45,404 nt of DNA from Gracilaria domingensis (GCA_022539475.1 VCMS01000002.1:597699-643102), one strand, 5' to 3'. Positions 31,167 to 42,029 are shown, counted from the stretch's first letter. Notes: generated by a model from the letters alone, not told the origin. Program-made: numbers and translations.

Positions 31167-31732
31167 CTAGTCTCTCCGAGAACTTCCTAGAAAGCCCCTT
31201 TCAGCGGCCCCTTCGGAGCTGTCTTCCTTCCGAGGGCAAAATCCAGGAATCGGCATTGAATCTTCTTCCGATGTATAGCGCGCACCGGCGGCTGAACCGG
31301 CATTTGATTTTCTTCCGGTGACTAGGTCTTTCCCTATTGCGTGCGCGCAGCTAGACAACGGCATGTTCCCGACGTAGTAAAGAGGCCCATGAGGCCGACC
31401 ACAAAGCTGACGGATCGCCTGGATGAGCTTCACGACCTCCCAGCCCGGTAGTCCCTCGTCAAACGGTGTACGTCGAGTCACGAGAGGTGGTAGAGAAAGC
31501 GGCTCCAGCGGCTTTGCAGCGCGCAGCGAGCGATCATCACTACAGGGTTGGCTGGGGCCAACTGGGGTAACTTGAGGTGCACTGGGAGCGGCTTAGCGGC
31601 GATGTAGATGGAGACGGCATTCCCCTCGCTGAAGGTGGCGAGGAGTGTGGGGTGAGGAAGACGGGAATGAGAGGGCAGCGGCGAGGGCAGCGGCGAGAGC
31701 GATGAGGGCGATGAAGTGAGAGCGGCGCGCAC
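31167..31732 (-). pseudogene. Possible decayed GC-rich ORF
   Basis: A minus-strand frame ending at TAG 31167 has protein-like sequence (RTPFDEGLPGWEVVKLIQAI, HGPLYYVGNMPLSS) but no ATG start. It is preceded in a neighbouring frame by a Pro/Ser-rich ORF (31478-31732). GC content is higher than the neighbours. Unrecognised; could be part of an older mobile element. Confidence 0.25.
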
Positions 31733-32871
31733 CGTGGCACATGTGAGAACTGTAATATTCTAAGCAGTCTCGTGCGCTTCGCAAGCCCCCCCAGTAGCTC
31801 CACTGGTAACGGTTACGTGCAGTGATACCAACCAACTTATGGGTCGTAAGTTTCGACTTGTGCACTGTGGGCATACGAAAATCAATTTCAGAGCCGGAGC
31901 TCCGGAGCTCCGCGGTACACTTCGTCGGTATATCCGCACGACGCACTGTCGTCTTTGTATATAGTCCTGCGGATGTACTCGCTGTAGCGACGTAGTCCTA
32001 CGGACCTGCCACTGGCTGTAACGACGGCCGCACAGGTTGCGCGTGCGCGCGCGGCACCCGGCGCCGAAGATCAGCAGCGGTGCACTGCCGTTTCCCTGAC
32101 TTCTGCTCCAAGTGGAAAGAGCTCCAATGGAGGCATTTGTGTGTTTGAAGTTTTTGGGATTTTCTCGGAGGTGTTGCGCTGGGATCGGAGAACGTTGGGT
32201 TTTACGAGCTCGTTCGCTAGATGTAGACTACTGCATATGGTTAGCTAGATGTGGACTACTGCAGATCACTGCCCTTATGAGTAGTCACCACAGCGCTGGC
32301 TCATGACGGCGGTGAGGCAGTACAATTGGCACTGCTCCACAAAAGTGGTTGCAAGGAAACCACTACATTTGAACACCATCTTGGTCTATTTCATAAAGTA
32401 GGTTTTATGGGATCGAGTCAATTTATTGCGCTTAGCACTTGAAGTGAACTAGGTATTTTTAAACTTTCTTGAAGGGTTCTGTTTGATACTTCTACTGTAA
32501 CAATTTTAGCTGTTAAAAAGCTCATATCAATCTTATAAAAATAAGATCCTAGAAAATCAATCACTGAGCTAGGACACAAATAGACAGACAGAGACCCCCG
32601 CCAAAAGGCAGAACTTTACAATAAGCATATCACATGACATATTGATTTAATATGGAAAACTGCCAGCTATTCCTAGAAATTTATATTTTCTTGAAAAACC
32701 AAATACAAGTAATAAACATTTCAACTAGCAAAATATCTAACGCAGAGAGCAATGTTTTTGAAGGAGAAATGCTTCGAGACGAAATAAATGCAATTCATTA
32801 GATTGCATAGAATCAGTAATACAAATTGATGAAGAACATTAGCCAAATAAAATAGAGGCAACATTTTGTAG
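31733..32871. other. Gene-free stretch with tRNA-like fragment and short duplications
   Basis: 31797-31875 has an A-box-like TAGCTCCACTGGTAACGG and a B-box-like AGTTTCGACTT, echoing the minus-strand element at 20040 (shared TGGTAACGG). Near 31965-32030 a ~35-bp unit (TAGTCCT(G/A)CGGA...GCTGTA(G/A)CGACG) is duplicated. From 32320 the sequence is AT-rich without genes. Confidence 0.35.
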
Positions 32872-33515
32872 TTGTCGCATATCACGCTCCACTGTTCACC
32901 ACCCAAGCGCTGGTTCGAGTGTATTGACAACACGCAGTTCGTGGAGGCGGGGCTTGTAAGCCACTTGTATGGAATATTAGTATACCACGACTTGTCAAAG
33001 AGAGAAGAGATTCACAAAACACATGAGAATCCAATAATGGGTGCAATGCCTCAAAGTATTGGGCAATACAGCTTGGAGGTTCATGTGAAAGAAGAAGCGT
33101 TCAGAAAACTATCGGAGCAAACAGCTGGCTGTAAAAAAATGGGTTCGTGTTCTCCCAGCTCCTTTCTCGCTTGGAGTTCGAATAAACGACTACGCATATA
33201 GGGATGGAGATGTAGGGAAAGATGATGTTGCACATGGACTGGCTCTTTTCACAGACGCCGCCAGGCTTAGTAGACCATACTCTGTCTTCACTCCGAAAGT
33301 TTTTGAAGAACTATAGTCTGCATGCAGTGCAAGCGTTGTGTGCTATACCAGTAGGCGAAGAACTATTTATGGAGTATGGAGAAGAGTACGGTTGGAACAA
33401 GAGTATGATGTCCGTTGTCATTGACTACACAAATAATTATCGCCGACAATATTGCATGTCGCCGGAGCAGCGAGAACTCTCAAAATGTCCCATTCGGTTC
33501 AACGCGACCCTATAG
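32872..33515 (+). pseudogene. Frameshifted SET-domain protein remnant
   Basis: Three frames join into a SET-like (lysine methyltransferase) domain. Frame 1 has EAGLVSHLYGILVYHD, fitting the first SET strands. A switch at the A7 run (33133-33139) leads to a second frame with PAPFSLGVRINDYAYRDGDV, like the 'vNDyr' region. This stops near 33312, and a third frame gives ALCAIPVGEELFMEYGEEYG, the well-known G-E-E-L-x-x-x-Y-G end of SET domains. Two indels within ~200 bp make it a pseudogene unless introns are present. It is not clear whether it was histone-directed. It stands alone, next to decayed sequence. Confidence 0.6.
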
Positions 33516-34245
33516 GAAAGAAATCCGTTGGGAGTCGGAAACATTTGTTCAAAGTAATGAGAAGCCCGAGAGAGAAGTGTCGATAGGGGTCGATCAACAT
33601 TATGAAAGCCGCTGAAAAGTATGTGGGTTACTCGAGGTTACGCTGCTGGCCCTTACGCTTGTCGTTATAGCACCTAGTTCTCCCTTGGAAGCCGATCCCT
33701 TCTCTTGAAGTAGAAAGAGATGAAAAGAAGTTGAGTAACTCTGTAGTTAGTATGCCACTCTCGATGAAAGGTTATCTTCCGTAGCTATGGCTGAGATAGG
33801 CTTTTGAAGTGTTAAACTGCCTCTTAACGACCTCCAGAAAACGATTTGAGCAAAAAACCTTTGCATATTTTGCCGTTTCGTAAGTAAGCTCGCCTTTTCA
33901 TAAGTATTGCAGTGCGTCAGTGTTCTCGTTCTGCTAGTTAGGTGCACTAGAACACGATGATCGGAAGAAATTAGTCAAAAGATCTGCAAAAGTTGCGTAA
34001 AGGGCTTTGTGCGAGCAATTAACTTCAATTTTTTGTGTACTGCGTTTTCATGTACTAGGGAGTGTTCTGCATTCAATGCAGAACAGTTGCCATACGCCAC
34101 GATTGCTGGTACATGTTCACGAAATGAAAGTATTAAACGTATTATTTCTGGTTATGTGAGTACATCATGTGATGTCCACCTGTGCCGCCATAATTACGAT
34201 GGCTAATTCTCGGCAAATACTCTAGAATAGTCATCATCACTACAA
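33516..34245. other. Gene-free stretch
   Basis: Short ORFs only; nothing recognisable. Confidence 0.35.
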
Positions 34246-35145
34246 CTACCTAGTACAAAAATTCACATTATAGAACTGCGGGCAGCGCATCTCGCCACCC
34301 CCATACCACTTCAACTTGCATCCTACTTTGCAGCTCAGAGCAGTCCAACGCCACCACCTTCCTCTATCTCCGCATCCGCGATCGACAACGGCCCAAACTT
34401 TTTTCACCACACCATCGGACCCTTCCTCCTCTTTTTTCTCTTCCTCCACATCCTCCCGGCCCGCTTCTCCTAATATCCCACAACGCTGCTTCCCTTCGAC
34501 ACCGGCTTCGGAACACACTTGAATCCAATCTTAGTCTTTTTCTTCTTCTCCATCTTTTCCTTCTTCTCCTTTCCAACCTTTCGTCCTCACTTCATCCTCC
34601 TCCCCACGATTGGTTTCCTCTCCTTGTATGTCCTCTTCCAGCCTCTCTTCTTTCCTTCATTGCCTGCAACAATTTCACACTCACCCAAACTCTCCGTAGC
34701 GGGTACAAGTCCCTCGCGTCCTCATCTGCATCCACACTAACCCCATCGACCCCAACCCCAACCGCAACGCCTTTCACAATTCTCAGCGCAGGAGTCACCG
34801 GAGTACCTCGAGCTTCAGGTACATCCTCTCGCTTCTCACTGAGTTCCTTCAGCTTCTCCTCCAGCTCCTGCACTCGAACTTTCACTCCCTTTACCCATCC
34901 TGCACTCCCTTCAGCTCCCTGCCAACAAATCCTGTGACCTTCTTCGTCAGTCGACGCATTTCCTAACCAATGCGGGTCCCCATCGCCCCTGCCCACCTCA
35001 ACATTGTCATCGACCACCAGTCCGGCTCATTCTTGTCCTCCCCCTCACCTTCCTCCGCAAAAATCCTCTTAATCTTCTTATGCCACCTTTTTCTATAGCT
35101 GGGATCCCACGGCCACTTCACTTTGGAATGAAACTTGCCGCTCAT
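34246..35145 (-). pseudogene. Frameshifted minus-strand gene, unknown
   Basis: From ATG 35145 the first frame encodes a Trp- and Lys-rich start (KVKWPWDPSYRKRWHKKIKR) and an acidic stretch. Around 35017 the sensible reading moves to the -1 frame (VVDDNVEVGRGDGDPHWLG), which includes a short coiled coil (VRVQELEEKLKELSEKRE) and ends at TGA 34592. A third frame (34518-34246) continues with Glu-rich then Trp/Cys-rich sequence. The basic-aromatic N-terminus suggests DNA or RNA contact (inference). At least two breaks. Confidence 0.4.
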
Positions 35146-35199
35146 GATCGGATTTCAATGAGCGGGAAAGTATCGGTAGGAAGAAGGGAAAGTAAACGG

Positions 35200-35336
35200 A
35201 AAGAGGGGAGACCGAAGGCAACGGGAATGGAGGGGAACGGAAAGGAAAGCGAACGGAAACGGAAGCGAACGGAAACGAAATCGAACGGAAACGGAACCGA
35301 ACAGAAACGGAACCGAACGGAAACGGAAGCGATCCT
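35200..35336. repeat. Purine-rich GGAAACGGAA(C/G)CGAAC repeat
   Basis: A run of 6/12/18-bp related units (GAACGGAAACGGAA) with nearly all purines plus C on this strand. The ORFs across it are repeat by-products. Confidence 0.8.
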
Positions 35337-35369
35337 AAACGGGAGAAGACGAAACTCTACTCGTGCGTA

Positions 35370-35823
35370 GGCACTCCGTGAACATACCACGGCGCGAAAC
35401 CACTGCCCTGTATAGACGCCCTTTCACCATCACTGCCTAGCACCCGTTCTTATCCCTTTGAAGCCTTGTTTCTCCAGAATAGTGCCATAAATCCTAGCCC
35501 AATTCCCCAGTTTTCAACCGTCACCGCCTGTTCATATTAACCATTGATCATCATCCATGTGCCGTATTTCTTACTTATATCACTTTCTCGTCTCATAGTG
35601 TAGTATAAAAGCAACCAGTCTAATCAATCGTTTATGAAAACCATGTTCTCTACATGTGAGTAGCCTCTACTTTTAAAGAGGCGTAACAGTAGAGGTGTTT
35701 TTCTATGTATCGTAACTCACAAACAGTCTAGGTTCTAGTCTATAAATATATCACATCTCTACAACCATCCGAAGCTAACTTTACTCTCCTTCGGTAAGAA
35801 TTCGAAAACGAAACTGTTCCGCA
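35370..35823. promoter_or_regulatory. Upstream region of the small ORF, with TATA-like boxes
   Basis: Contains TATAAAAG near 35604 and CTATAAATATATC near 35740, the latter ~80 bp before the ATG at 35824. ACATGTGAGTAG near 35655 includes a GTGAGT that could be a splice donor after a tiny 5' exon. An imperfect hairpin (GCCTCTAC...GTAGAGG) lies at 35665-35697. Confidence 0.35.
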
Positions 35824-36018
35824 ATGGTCTTTCGCAATACACACCAAGTGCGGGAAATCCAGCAAAACAATCGAATGCGTTCCGTACTTATCCAGCTGGA
35901 TGCTTTTCTAAATGCAACGTACATCACTTTCAACAACTGCCTTCAGTTAAAGTACGACCTCGATGCTGAAGAAGCTCAAATTCGTGAGGTGCAAACTCTC
36001 ATCCCTCCCGCACTGTAG
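35824..36018 (+). CDS. Small hypothetical protein, 64 aa
   Basis: ATG at 35824 (CGCAATGGTC), stop TAG 36016-36018. The product looks helical and amphipathic: polar and Gln/Arg-rich at first (HQVREIQQNNRMRS), then a helix with LIQLDAFLNATYI and an acidic end. No family recognised. It is followed 152 bp later by the membrane-protein ORF on the same strand, with its own TATA element, so the two are probably separate transcripts. It might instead be an exon of a spliced gene. Confidence 0.35.
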   Translation: MVFRNTHQVREIQQNNRMRSVLIQLDAFLNATYITFNNCLQLKYDLDAEEAQIREVQTLIPPAL

Positions 36019-36125
36019 AATGAGCTCAATGAGCTATGAAATACTACATGACACACCACGTCACGAAAGTATTCTGGTTCACCCACCCTTTACTCACGCT
36101 ATTGGAACTCTCCCAGAGCTTTCGA

Positions 36126-36136
36126 ATTATATATAT
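36126..36136 (+). promoter_or_regulatory. TATA-like box
   Basis: ATTATATATAT lies about 35-45 bp upstream of the ATG at 36170. Confidence 0.45.
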
Positions 36137-36169
36137 CAGTCAAGATTATAGTCTCGGAATCCTCTCAGC

Positions 36170-37021
36170 ATGCTTTCCCCACCATCAATGGTGTTCTTTG
36201 CTTCATTTTTAACGGTAGACATAGGCGCGCTTTACAGTATCATCAAGCCAGTCTTGGCCAAAGCGTTTCTATTCAAGCGCCCCTCTTGCCATGATCAGCT
36301 CGGGTTCACCATTCTATATAGCATTCTGGAAAACAAGTTACACATTATTCTGTTCGACCTGGTGTTTTCGCTACATGCCGCAAGATACGGTACCCTAGCT
36401 CTCGGACCGATGATTCCTTCGCACATGACGAGCACTTCCTCCATATTGAAGAATAAATACTTGGGTATGGCGGTCGGTGGCCTTTTCTCTCTCAATCTCT
36501 CCATCTTCGTCACCTATCAACTCCGTCCATCCCCGTCCAATCTTATAGATTCTGTCAGAACAGCCTCTATAGCGTTTTTTCCAGGTGGATTTCTATTCGG
36601 CCTATTCACTATCGTTGTGAACGCACTCTCTATCTTCTTCTCTACAGGCTACACCTTTAACAACATTGTACCGCTCTCGCACCGCGTAGGAACGCGATGG
36701 GAAAGGCTCTGTCTCTACATCCGTTGGGTCCTACACTCCTTCAGAAAGGCTCTCTTTTTCCATGTTGTACTGCTCTCCATCAGAGTGTCTTTGAACAGAG
36801 TGGTCCCAGTATTCTTCGCCCACACGCTTTCTGAGTCGCTAGAACCATCAGCTTTTCGTATGTGCAGAGGCATCCCCCCTATTCTTACAAACACCCTATT
36901 CGTTGCACTTCTTGTGTGTGCAGGTATCGTCAAGCGCGAACCACGGGTCAACCTCAAGAGGTACTTGTGTGCACTCGGAGAGCATCCTAAACCGCGGACT
37001 CGGCATCTATTGCAGAAATAA
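36170..37021 (+). CDS. Multi-pass membrane protein, unknown, 283 aa
   Basis: Intact ORF with ATG 36170 and TAA 37019-37021. The protein is strongly hydrophobic with about six candidate membrane segments, near residues 7-35, 46-71, 97-117, 130-162 (probably two), 194-217 and 235-254. They are joined by short loops bearing Arg/Lys/His, and the C-terminus is basic and soluble. No transporter signature is recognised. It is the only intact membrane-protein gene in the window and has a close TATA element. It points away from the telomere and is convergent with the decayed oxygenase-like gene. Function unknown. Confidence 0.55.
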   Translation: MLSPPSMVFFASFLTVDIGALYSIIKPVLAKAFLFKRPSCHDQLGFTILYSILENKLHIILFDLVFSLHAARYGTLALGPMIPSHMTSTSSILKNKYLGMAVGGLFSLNLSIFVTYQLRPSPSNLIDSVRTASIAFFPGGFLFGLFTIVVNALSIFFSTGYTFNNIVPLSHRVGTRWERLCLYIRWVLHSFRKALFFHVVLLSIRVSLNRVVPVFFAHTLSESLEPSAFRMCRGIPPILTNTLFVALLVCAGIVKREPRVNLKRYLCALGEHPKPRTRHLLQK

Positions 37022-37246
37022 TTTAGACTATAACTACGATAGATACTAGTAGTACATATGTAAAAAAGAAACATTTAACCTCTTCTTAATGAAGTACCCA
37101 TGTGGAAACATATGTATATATATAAAGCACTTGTGACATAGATTTTTACCTAAAAGAACAATCAATATCTTCAACAACAACAAAACAAGATGGCGACATC
37201 TCTTTATATCCACTCGTCAACTACAATATCATAAATTCATAAATTT

Positions 37247-37468
37247 TTAGCTCGTTCGGTTCTCCTCCCCATCTTCTGTCTTTCCCTCCATCCCCTGCGC
37301 TTCATAGTTCTCGTTTTTCTCGTCGCTGTCTCCTTCCTCGACCCTCAACTCATCCTCTTCCTCCTCATCCTCCTCATTCTCCCCATCCTCCACCAATTCA
37401 ATGTCCACCACAGGACCACCTGTGTTGTCCTTCATTCCCATGAGGTCGTCTTCTTCCACAAAAGTCGG
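37247..37468 (-). pseudogene. Acidic tail downstream of the oxygenase-like gene
   Basis: The frame of the oxygenase-like C-terminus continues past TGA 37469-37471 for ~70 codons of nearly pure acidic sequence (ENEEDEEEEDELRVEEGD) before the stop at 37247. It may be the lost C-terminal tail of that protein, cut off by the stop, or simply read-on. Confidence 0.35.
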
Positions 37469-40400
37469 TCAAAAATGGTGATTCAGATGAACTGCATCCG
37501 GCAAACTGTACTTCTCTGGTACCATATACATATGGTAGCGAAACAGTGGGTCTTCCGGAAATCTTCCATCTTTAGTGCCGGCACCGGCATGAAATACATC
37601 CCCCCTCCCAATAAGCACAGGGATAAGTGGGACAAAGAACTTTCTCAAAACCATACCTCGTGCCAACCCTTCAAATGCCTTTGCTGTTACAGCTAAGTGA
37701 CTGAGGGATCTTCACATATCCAAAGTAGGAACGAAACATTTCCGGAGACCATCTCAAAGTACCCCGGGTTCTTACCCTCCAGCTTGTCTTCGTTTGTCAA
37801 GGTTTCGAAGTAGGTATGTAGTTTCTGTCGCTCACAAGCCACTCCGGTACACAAAACCCTCCATCCGGTCTTCGGCTCATACATTCTCTCGTTCGGTTGC
37901 TTGTTGCCTTCTAGTCCCAATGCCGCACATATCTGACCAAGCCGAGCATCCAACAACGCCCTTTTCTTCACAAGCAAATGCGTCTCCGGTCTATTCTCCA
38001 GCTCGTCCACTATACGTCATCTCGTCGTCATATACCTCCCATTGTCCGCGTTGATTATAGAAATCCATGTATTTCGATTCTTCGGTACCCTGAGGTCTGA
38101 GGCTTCTTCGAAACGTTTTTTGAAAAAGTCCAACAACTCGACACTTATATCCCCATCGATGAGCTTGCTGGGACTTTCAGCCTTCTTCAAAAGGTCGTTG
38201 TCACAAGCAAAGCCTTCCAGAATACAGAAACCTCTCCCCCGAAGCTCAGCCTTCTTGTTCACGGAATCGTTCTTCACTGCCTCTGCCCATAGGGTCCTAT
38301 CATCAACCTCTCCCTCTCCTACCGCCTCGTTGAGAAGCTTCCAACCCTGATACGCAGCATGCCAAAACACAGCATGATGTACTCCTTTAAAGTCCCTCGG
38401 CTCGAGCAAATGGCCTCGGCGCTCCTTCCGGAGATGTATCGCATCCATCCACGGATATGCCGACTTAATTCCGTCCACTCCAGCAGGCCACTTGGTAGGA
38501 ACTGCTTTCAACAATTTCAAGCACGAATCCCCTCCCTCGTAAGGGCCTTCGTCTGCTTTCTTCAGCCCCGGGGGTAGAATTTCCGGGACTGTGTTGTCGA
38601 AAGAATCCGTGTCGTCTCCTCGCGTCTCAACATTCGGCGCTGAATCAGAGTCCGTGTCGCTGCTGAAAGAGATTTGATGAGCTTTGAGGAAGCTTCTGAC
38701 CCCTTTCCCTCCGAGCTTTCGCAGATGATTGATGACGAATGTTTCATCTTGGGGCACTTCGCTTACTTTCGCCTTCTTTTGAGCCCTGGGGTTGTTATCG
38801 CTCATCATCTTCCTTCGTCGACGGCTTTTTCTGGTGCTCCTTCTCAACCCCGCACCACTTGGCTCCACTAAGACCACGTCGCTTCCCACTTCCTGAACGT
38901 CTTCCCCGGCATTCTTCGCCTTAACAAGTTTAGAACGCGACGCCCGAGTATCCGGTTTAGTGACTTGGGTCATAGGCGTTGTCGTCTTTCCCCCTCCCGT
39001 CGTAGCAGACGGCCCCGCAGTCGAATAGAAATCCACCCCGACGGGCTTCTTCAGCTTTTCACGAGCATAGGCCACCCTTCTCGATATCTTCGCGCCCCAA
39101 AGCTTCTTTGTCGCTGCAGTTTCCAGGCATGCCGCCTATGTCACAAGATACTCACGAAGGCCGAGTTTCTCAGACCTAGTGACTTCAATCTGCATCTCGT
39201 ACACTTCTTTCAGAGAGAGTCTCTTTCTTTTCGATATTTCAACGGCCAGCTCATTTAGGGACCGGCAGCATATAAAGAAATACTTTCGTATGTCTTCAAA
39301 GCGGCCCTTCAGTTCGGAGTCTCGTCTCCTCGCAAAATATGCTGCCAGGGCGTCCAGGGTGAAATCGGTTGTGTCCTCATCCATAGAAAAGAACTCATCA
39401 CTGGAGATACATGTTATACCAATTTCATTATACTCCCGACACACACTTTCCAAATGCTTCAGCAATCGAGGACTCTTAACCACCTTCAAACCCATCTCCG
39501 CAAACCTCGATAGATGCCTGATATGGTACTGACCTATGATTCCGCATGCATTTAAGGCACCCACTACAGCAGTCCTTTTCATGTTGTTCAAGACTTTCTT
39601 CTCCTCTTCAACGATCGCGATTATAAAGGAGAGAATGGAATGAGCCTTGTCGGCGAAGTTTATATGTAAGGCCTGCTTCAGTTCATCGTTCAAAGCATTA
39701 CCCAGGCTCAGAAGCTACCTCGTGTTCATCCTTTGTCCATTCTTTCTCCTCCATAAAGAAACCGTAAGTCCTTTACAAAGTTTTTTTATCTTCGGATCCT
39801 TCTCACATAGTTCCTTGAGTGCCACAAGACTATGAGCCCTATCTATGAGGATACATGTCACCTTCACGCGAATGTCCTCCATCATGTCCTTCTCGTACTT
39901 ACCCGTGACCAAATTAGCACCACTCATCGTTCCAAGGGCCTGAAGAAACCCTTTCCTTCGAATTTCCGCCTTCAGAGCATCAACATGCTCCCGAACTGTC
40001 CCTCTCACAGTTGCGTCCGGGATTTCGATAAGGTCGATGTCTACCTTTACTGATTCGTACTCAAAATGGTCTCAGTTGAACCTGAGCGTCGCCAAATTCA
40101 TATCCAGGTCATCTGAAGGTAAATAATCACCTTCTTTGAATAGTTCACCGACGTTTCCAGCCAAGCTCTCCTCCACCACGATAACTTCATCATCATCCCC
40201 TTCATCCACATCCACAAATTCAATCCTAGCTCCACTGCAACTTCCAGCCATTTCAATCGCTCCAGCAGCGCTTTTTCTAGACGACCCAGACTGCACATTC
40301 ATCACTGGCTGCTTCCGTAATTCAGACACCACACTCTCTGGAGTTGTGGCCGATTGTGCAGTTCATACCTTTGTACCACCATGGTCTTGCTTAGATGGAG

Positions 40401-40722
40401 TTTAAAGCACAGACCTAGGCGCTGTAATCGGTACTTCCTTCCTCCCTTTGTTCTTCTGTTGTTTGCCTGGTGTTTTGGCCTGGGATACCTGAGGTGGCAG
40501 CCGCTTCCCACTCGGTGTAGGGGTGGGTTTCGGTGTCTCTGCCACACGCACTTGTTTCCCACCTGTCGTGGACGCCGCATTGGTATCCCACAACTTCTTA
40601 CTGGGCCCCTGCGGCGTGGCGTTCTGAAAGGTCTCACCCGAAGCCATAACCTTCAATTCCCAAGCATAGAAACCCTTTTTGTTTAAGTCCTCAGCGTTCT
40701 TCGAAATGAATTATTCATCCAT
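37469..40722 (-). pseudogene. Decayed ParB-like / 2OG-Fe(II) oxygenase-like protein gene
   Basis: A single minus-strand frame runs from ATG 40722 to ~37700, broken by TAA 40711, TAA 40402, TGA 40363, TGA 40072, TAG 39715, TAG 39136 and TGA 38017, then shifts frame near 37700 and ends at TGA 37469. Domains in order: disordered Pro/Lys-rich start; acidic stretch; ParB-like segment (40069-39720) with IDLIEIPDATVRGTVREHV, KGFLQAL and a degraded GxHR box reading IDRAHSLVALKEL; a helical domain (39690-39140); a second basic/disordered linker; and a C-terminal domain whose ends read ERQKLHTYFETL, RGDVFHAGAGT and FRYHMYMVP. The last three fit the H-x-D, distal His and Arg positions of 2-oxoglutarate/Fe(II) oxygenases, but the D is Tyr here. 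~1,060 codons. Protein character persists between stops, so the decay is recent or the stops are tolerated. Confidence 0.6.
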
Positions 40723-41143
40723 ACATTTTAATGGGTAGGGGTATGGTGTATGGAGCTCCTTCCTTAGATACGTCAGCTCGCCATATACCGACTATATCCT
40801 CCCGCGGCTTCTTTTCCAGTGTGTGATTATGCATTTCTCTTCGATAGTGTTTGCCGTCGCCGGCAGACTCGATGGCCGCCACCTCAGCCGTGCCATTTGG
40901 AATCCTGTGCACTCCATTCCCCGCGATAAGAAGCGGCACTTGGTCCCCCGCGGGCTTCGCATTCCCCAGGTTATAGCTCATACTCGTCTCCGGATTCTGT
41001 CCTTCTTCATAACTCTTTTTCCATTCTTGCTTTATCCTCTTCGCACTTCAAAGAGGTGGCACCATGGGTTCCAAGCTTTCCGCTGCTTTCGAAAGCGCCT
41101 CATCTGGCGGCTCTCCGATTCTTTTGGCTCCATTATATAGCAT
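40715..41143 (-). pseudogene. Small ORF upstream of the ParB/oxygenase gene, one in-frame stop
   Basis: From ATG 41143 a frame of 142 codons runs to TGA 40715 with one internal TGA (41049-41051). Protein-like parts are EALSKAAESLEPMVPPL before the stop and QVPLLIAGNGVHRIPNG and REDIVGIWRADVSKEG after it. Its final TGA overlaps the ATG (40722) of the downstream gene by a few bases. This suggests either a former fusion or very tight packing. Unrecognised. Confidence 0.35.
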
Positions 41144-41960
41144 GTTCTAATTTAGTTTCGTCAAACAACTATAAAGCTTGAATACAGAACAAAGAGGTAA
41201 TCGTATCATGCTCTGATCACGTCAGCAAACAGCGCACCGGCTCGGTTTGAACACGGTCCCAGGCAAAACTCGTTAAGCGAAAACTAAAAGGGTTTGCAGT
41301 AGAAGTGTAGCAAGGTAATATGTCCAACTTCATTGAAAAATAAGTAAGTTTCTGTTTCACTGACATTTCCATGATTGTGATTTTTTGAAAATATTAAATC
41401 CTTCGAAAGTGCCCTTACATTCTATTGAAAGGCATCTATTTTTTTTTACCGCCGCATGATGATTCAATGACAATGTTTTGCTAGGGGGTACACAGTTCGC
41501 CGTCGGTTGGAGTGTCGCACCCGTTCGTATCGCAATTTGGAATGCAACTCTCTGAAATGCTCGCGTGAACATTCGCGTCACTTTGGAAGCGTGGTGCAAG
41601 CGGTTAGAGACGGTTTTGAAGGCTTAAATCCATAGCAGACAGCATGTTCAACCCTCACGGTCTACTCCTGGTACCCCCGTGGGGTGGCCGGATGGTCACT
41701 ACTAGACGTGATTTTACACAAGTCTGCATACTACGTCCGCTCTCGCAAACCAGTTCAAACCCTCCTGCTTTCCCAAACCTGTTCACAACCCCTGCGTACG
41801 CCTACCACCCACTCTAATACGAATTTAGAATAACGTTTCATCATCATCATCAGCTACGATTTCGAGAGCTCCTTTAGCGAGTTTCATCGCCACCATCTAT
41901 TCCGCTTTCGCGAGTTGTTGCGAAAGTTACATGGCGCCCATCGGAAACATGTGGAAACAA
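41144..41960. other. Gene-free stretch with two tRNA-like fragments
   Basis: At 41587-41665 there is an A-box-like TGGTGCAAGCGGTTA and a B-box-like TGTTCAACCCTC. At 41683-41775 there is TGGCCGGATGGTC and AGTTCAAACCC with a possible AGAC/GTCT anticodon stem, like a Ser/Leu-type tRNA. Neither folds into a full cloverleaf, so they are probably tRNA-derived relics. Confidence 0.3.
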
Positions 41961-42029
41961 GACATCGCTCTTATGGTAAGACCACGGGGAAAAAAAGCCC
42001 CCCCGTGGTCTTACCATAAGAGCGATGTC
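41961..42029. repeat. Perfect 29-bp inverted repeat (hairpin), 11-nt loop
   Basis: The left arm 41961-41989 begins GACATCGCTCTTATGG and ends CCACGGGG; the right arm 42001-42029 is its exact reverse complement. The loop 41990-42000 is AAAAAAAGCCC. Pairing stops at both outer ends. The right arm contains ATG 42024, the first codon of the decayed reading frame that follows, so the arm may be a local inverted copy of that gene's 5' end. Confidence 0.97.

Noticed and set aside
36170..37021. Assignment to a known transporter family
   Set aside because: Hydrophobic segments are clear but no family signature is visible; left as unknown membrane protein.
37980..38045. A 26-nt GT...AG intron removing the TGA at 38017
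   Set aside because: Its removal would shift the frame and destroy the protein-like sequence that follows in the original frame.
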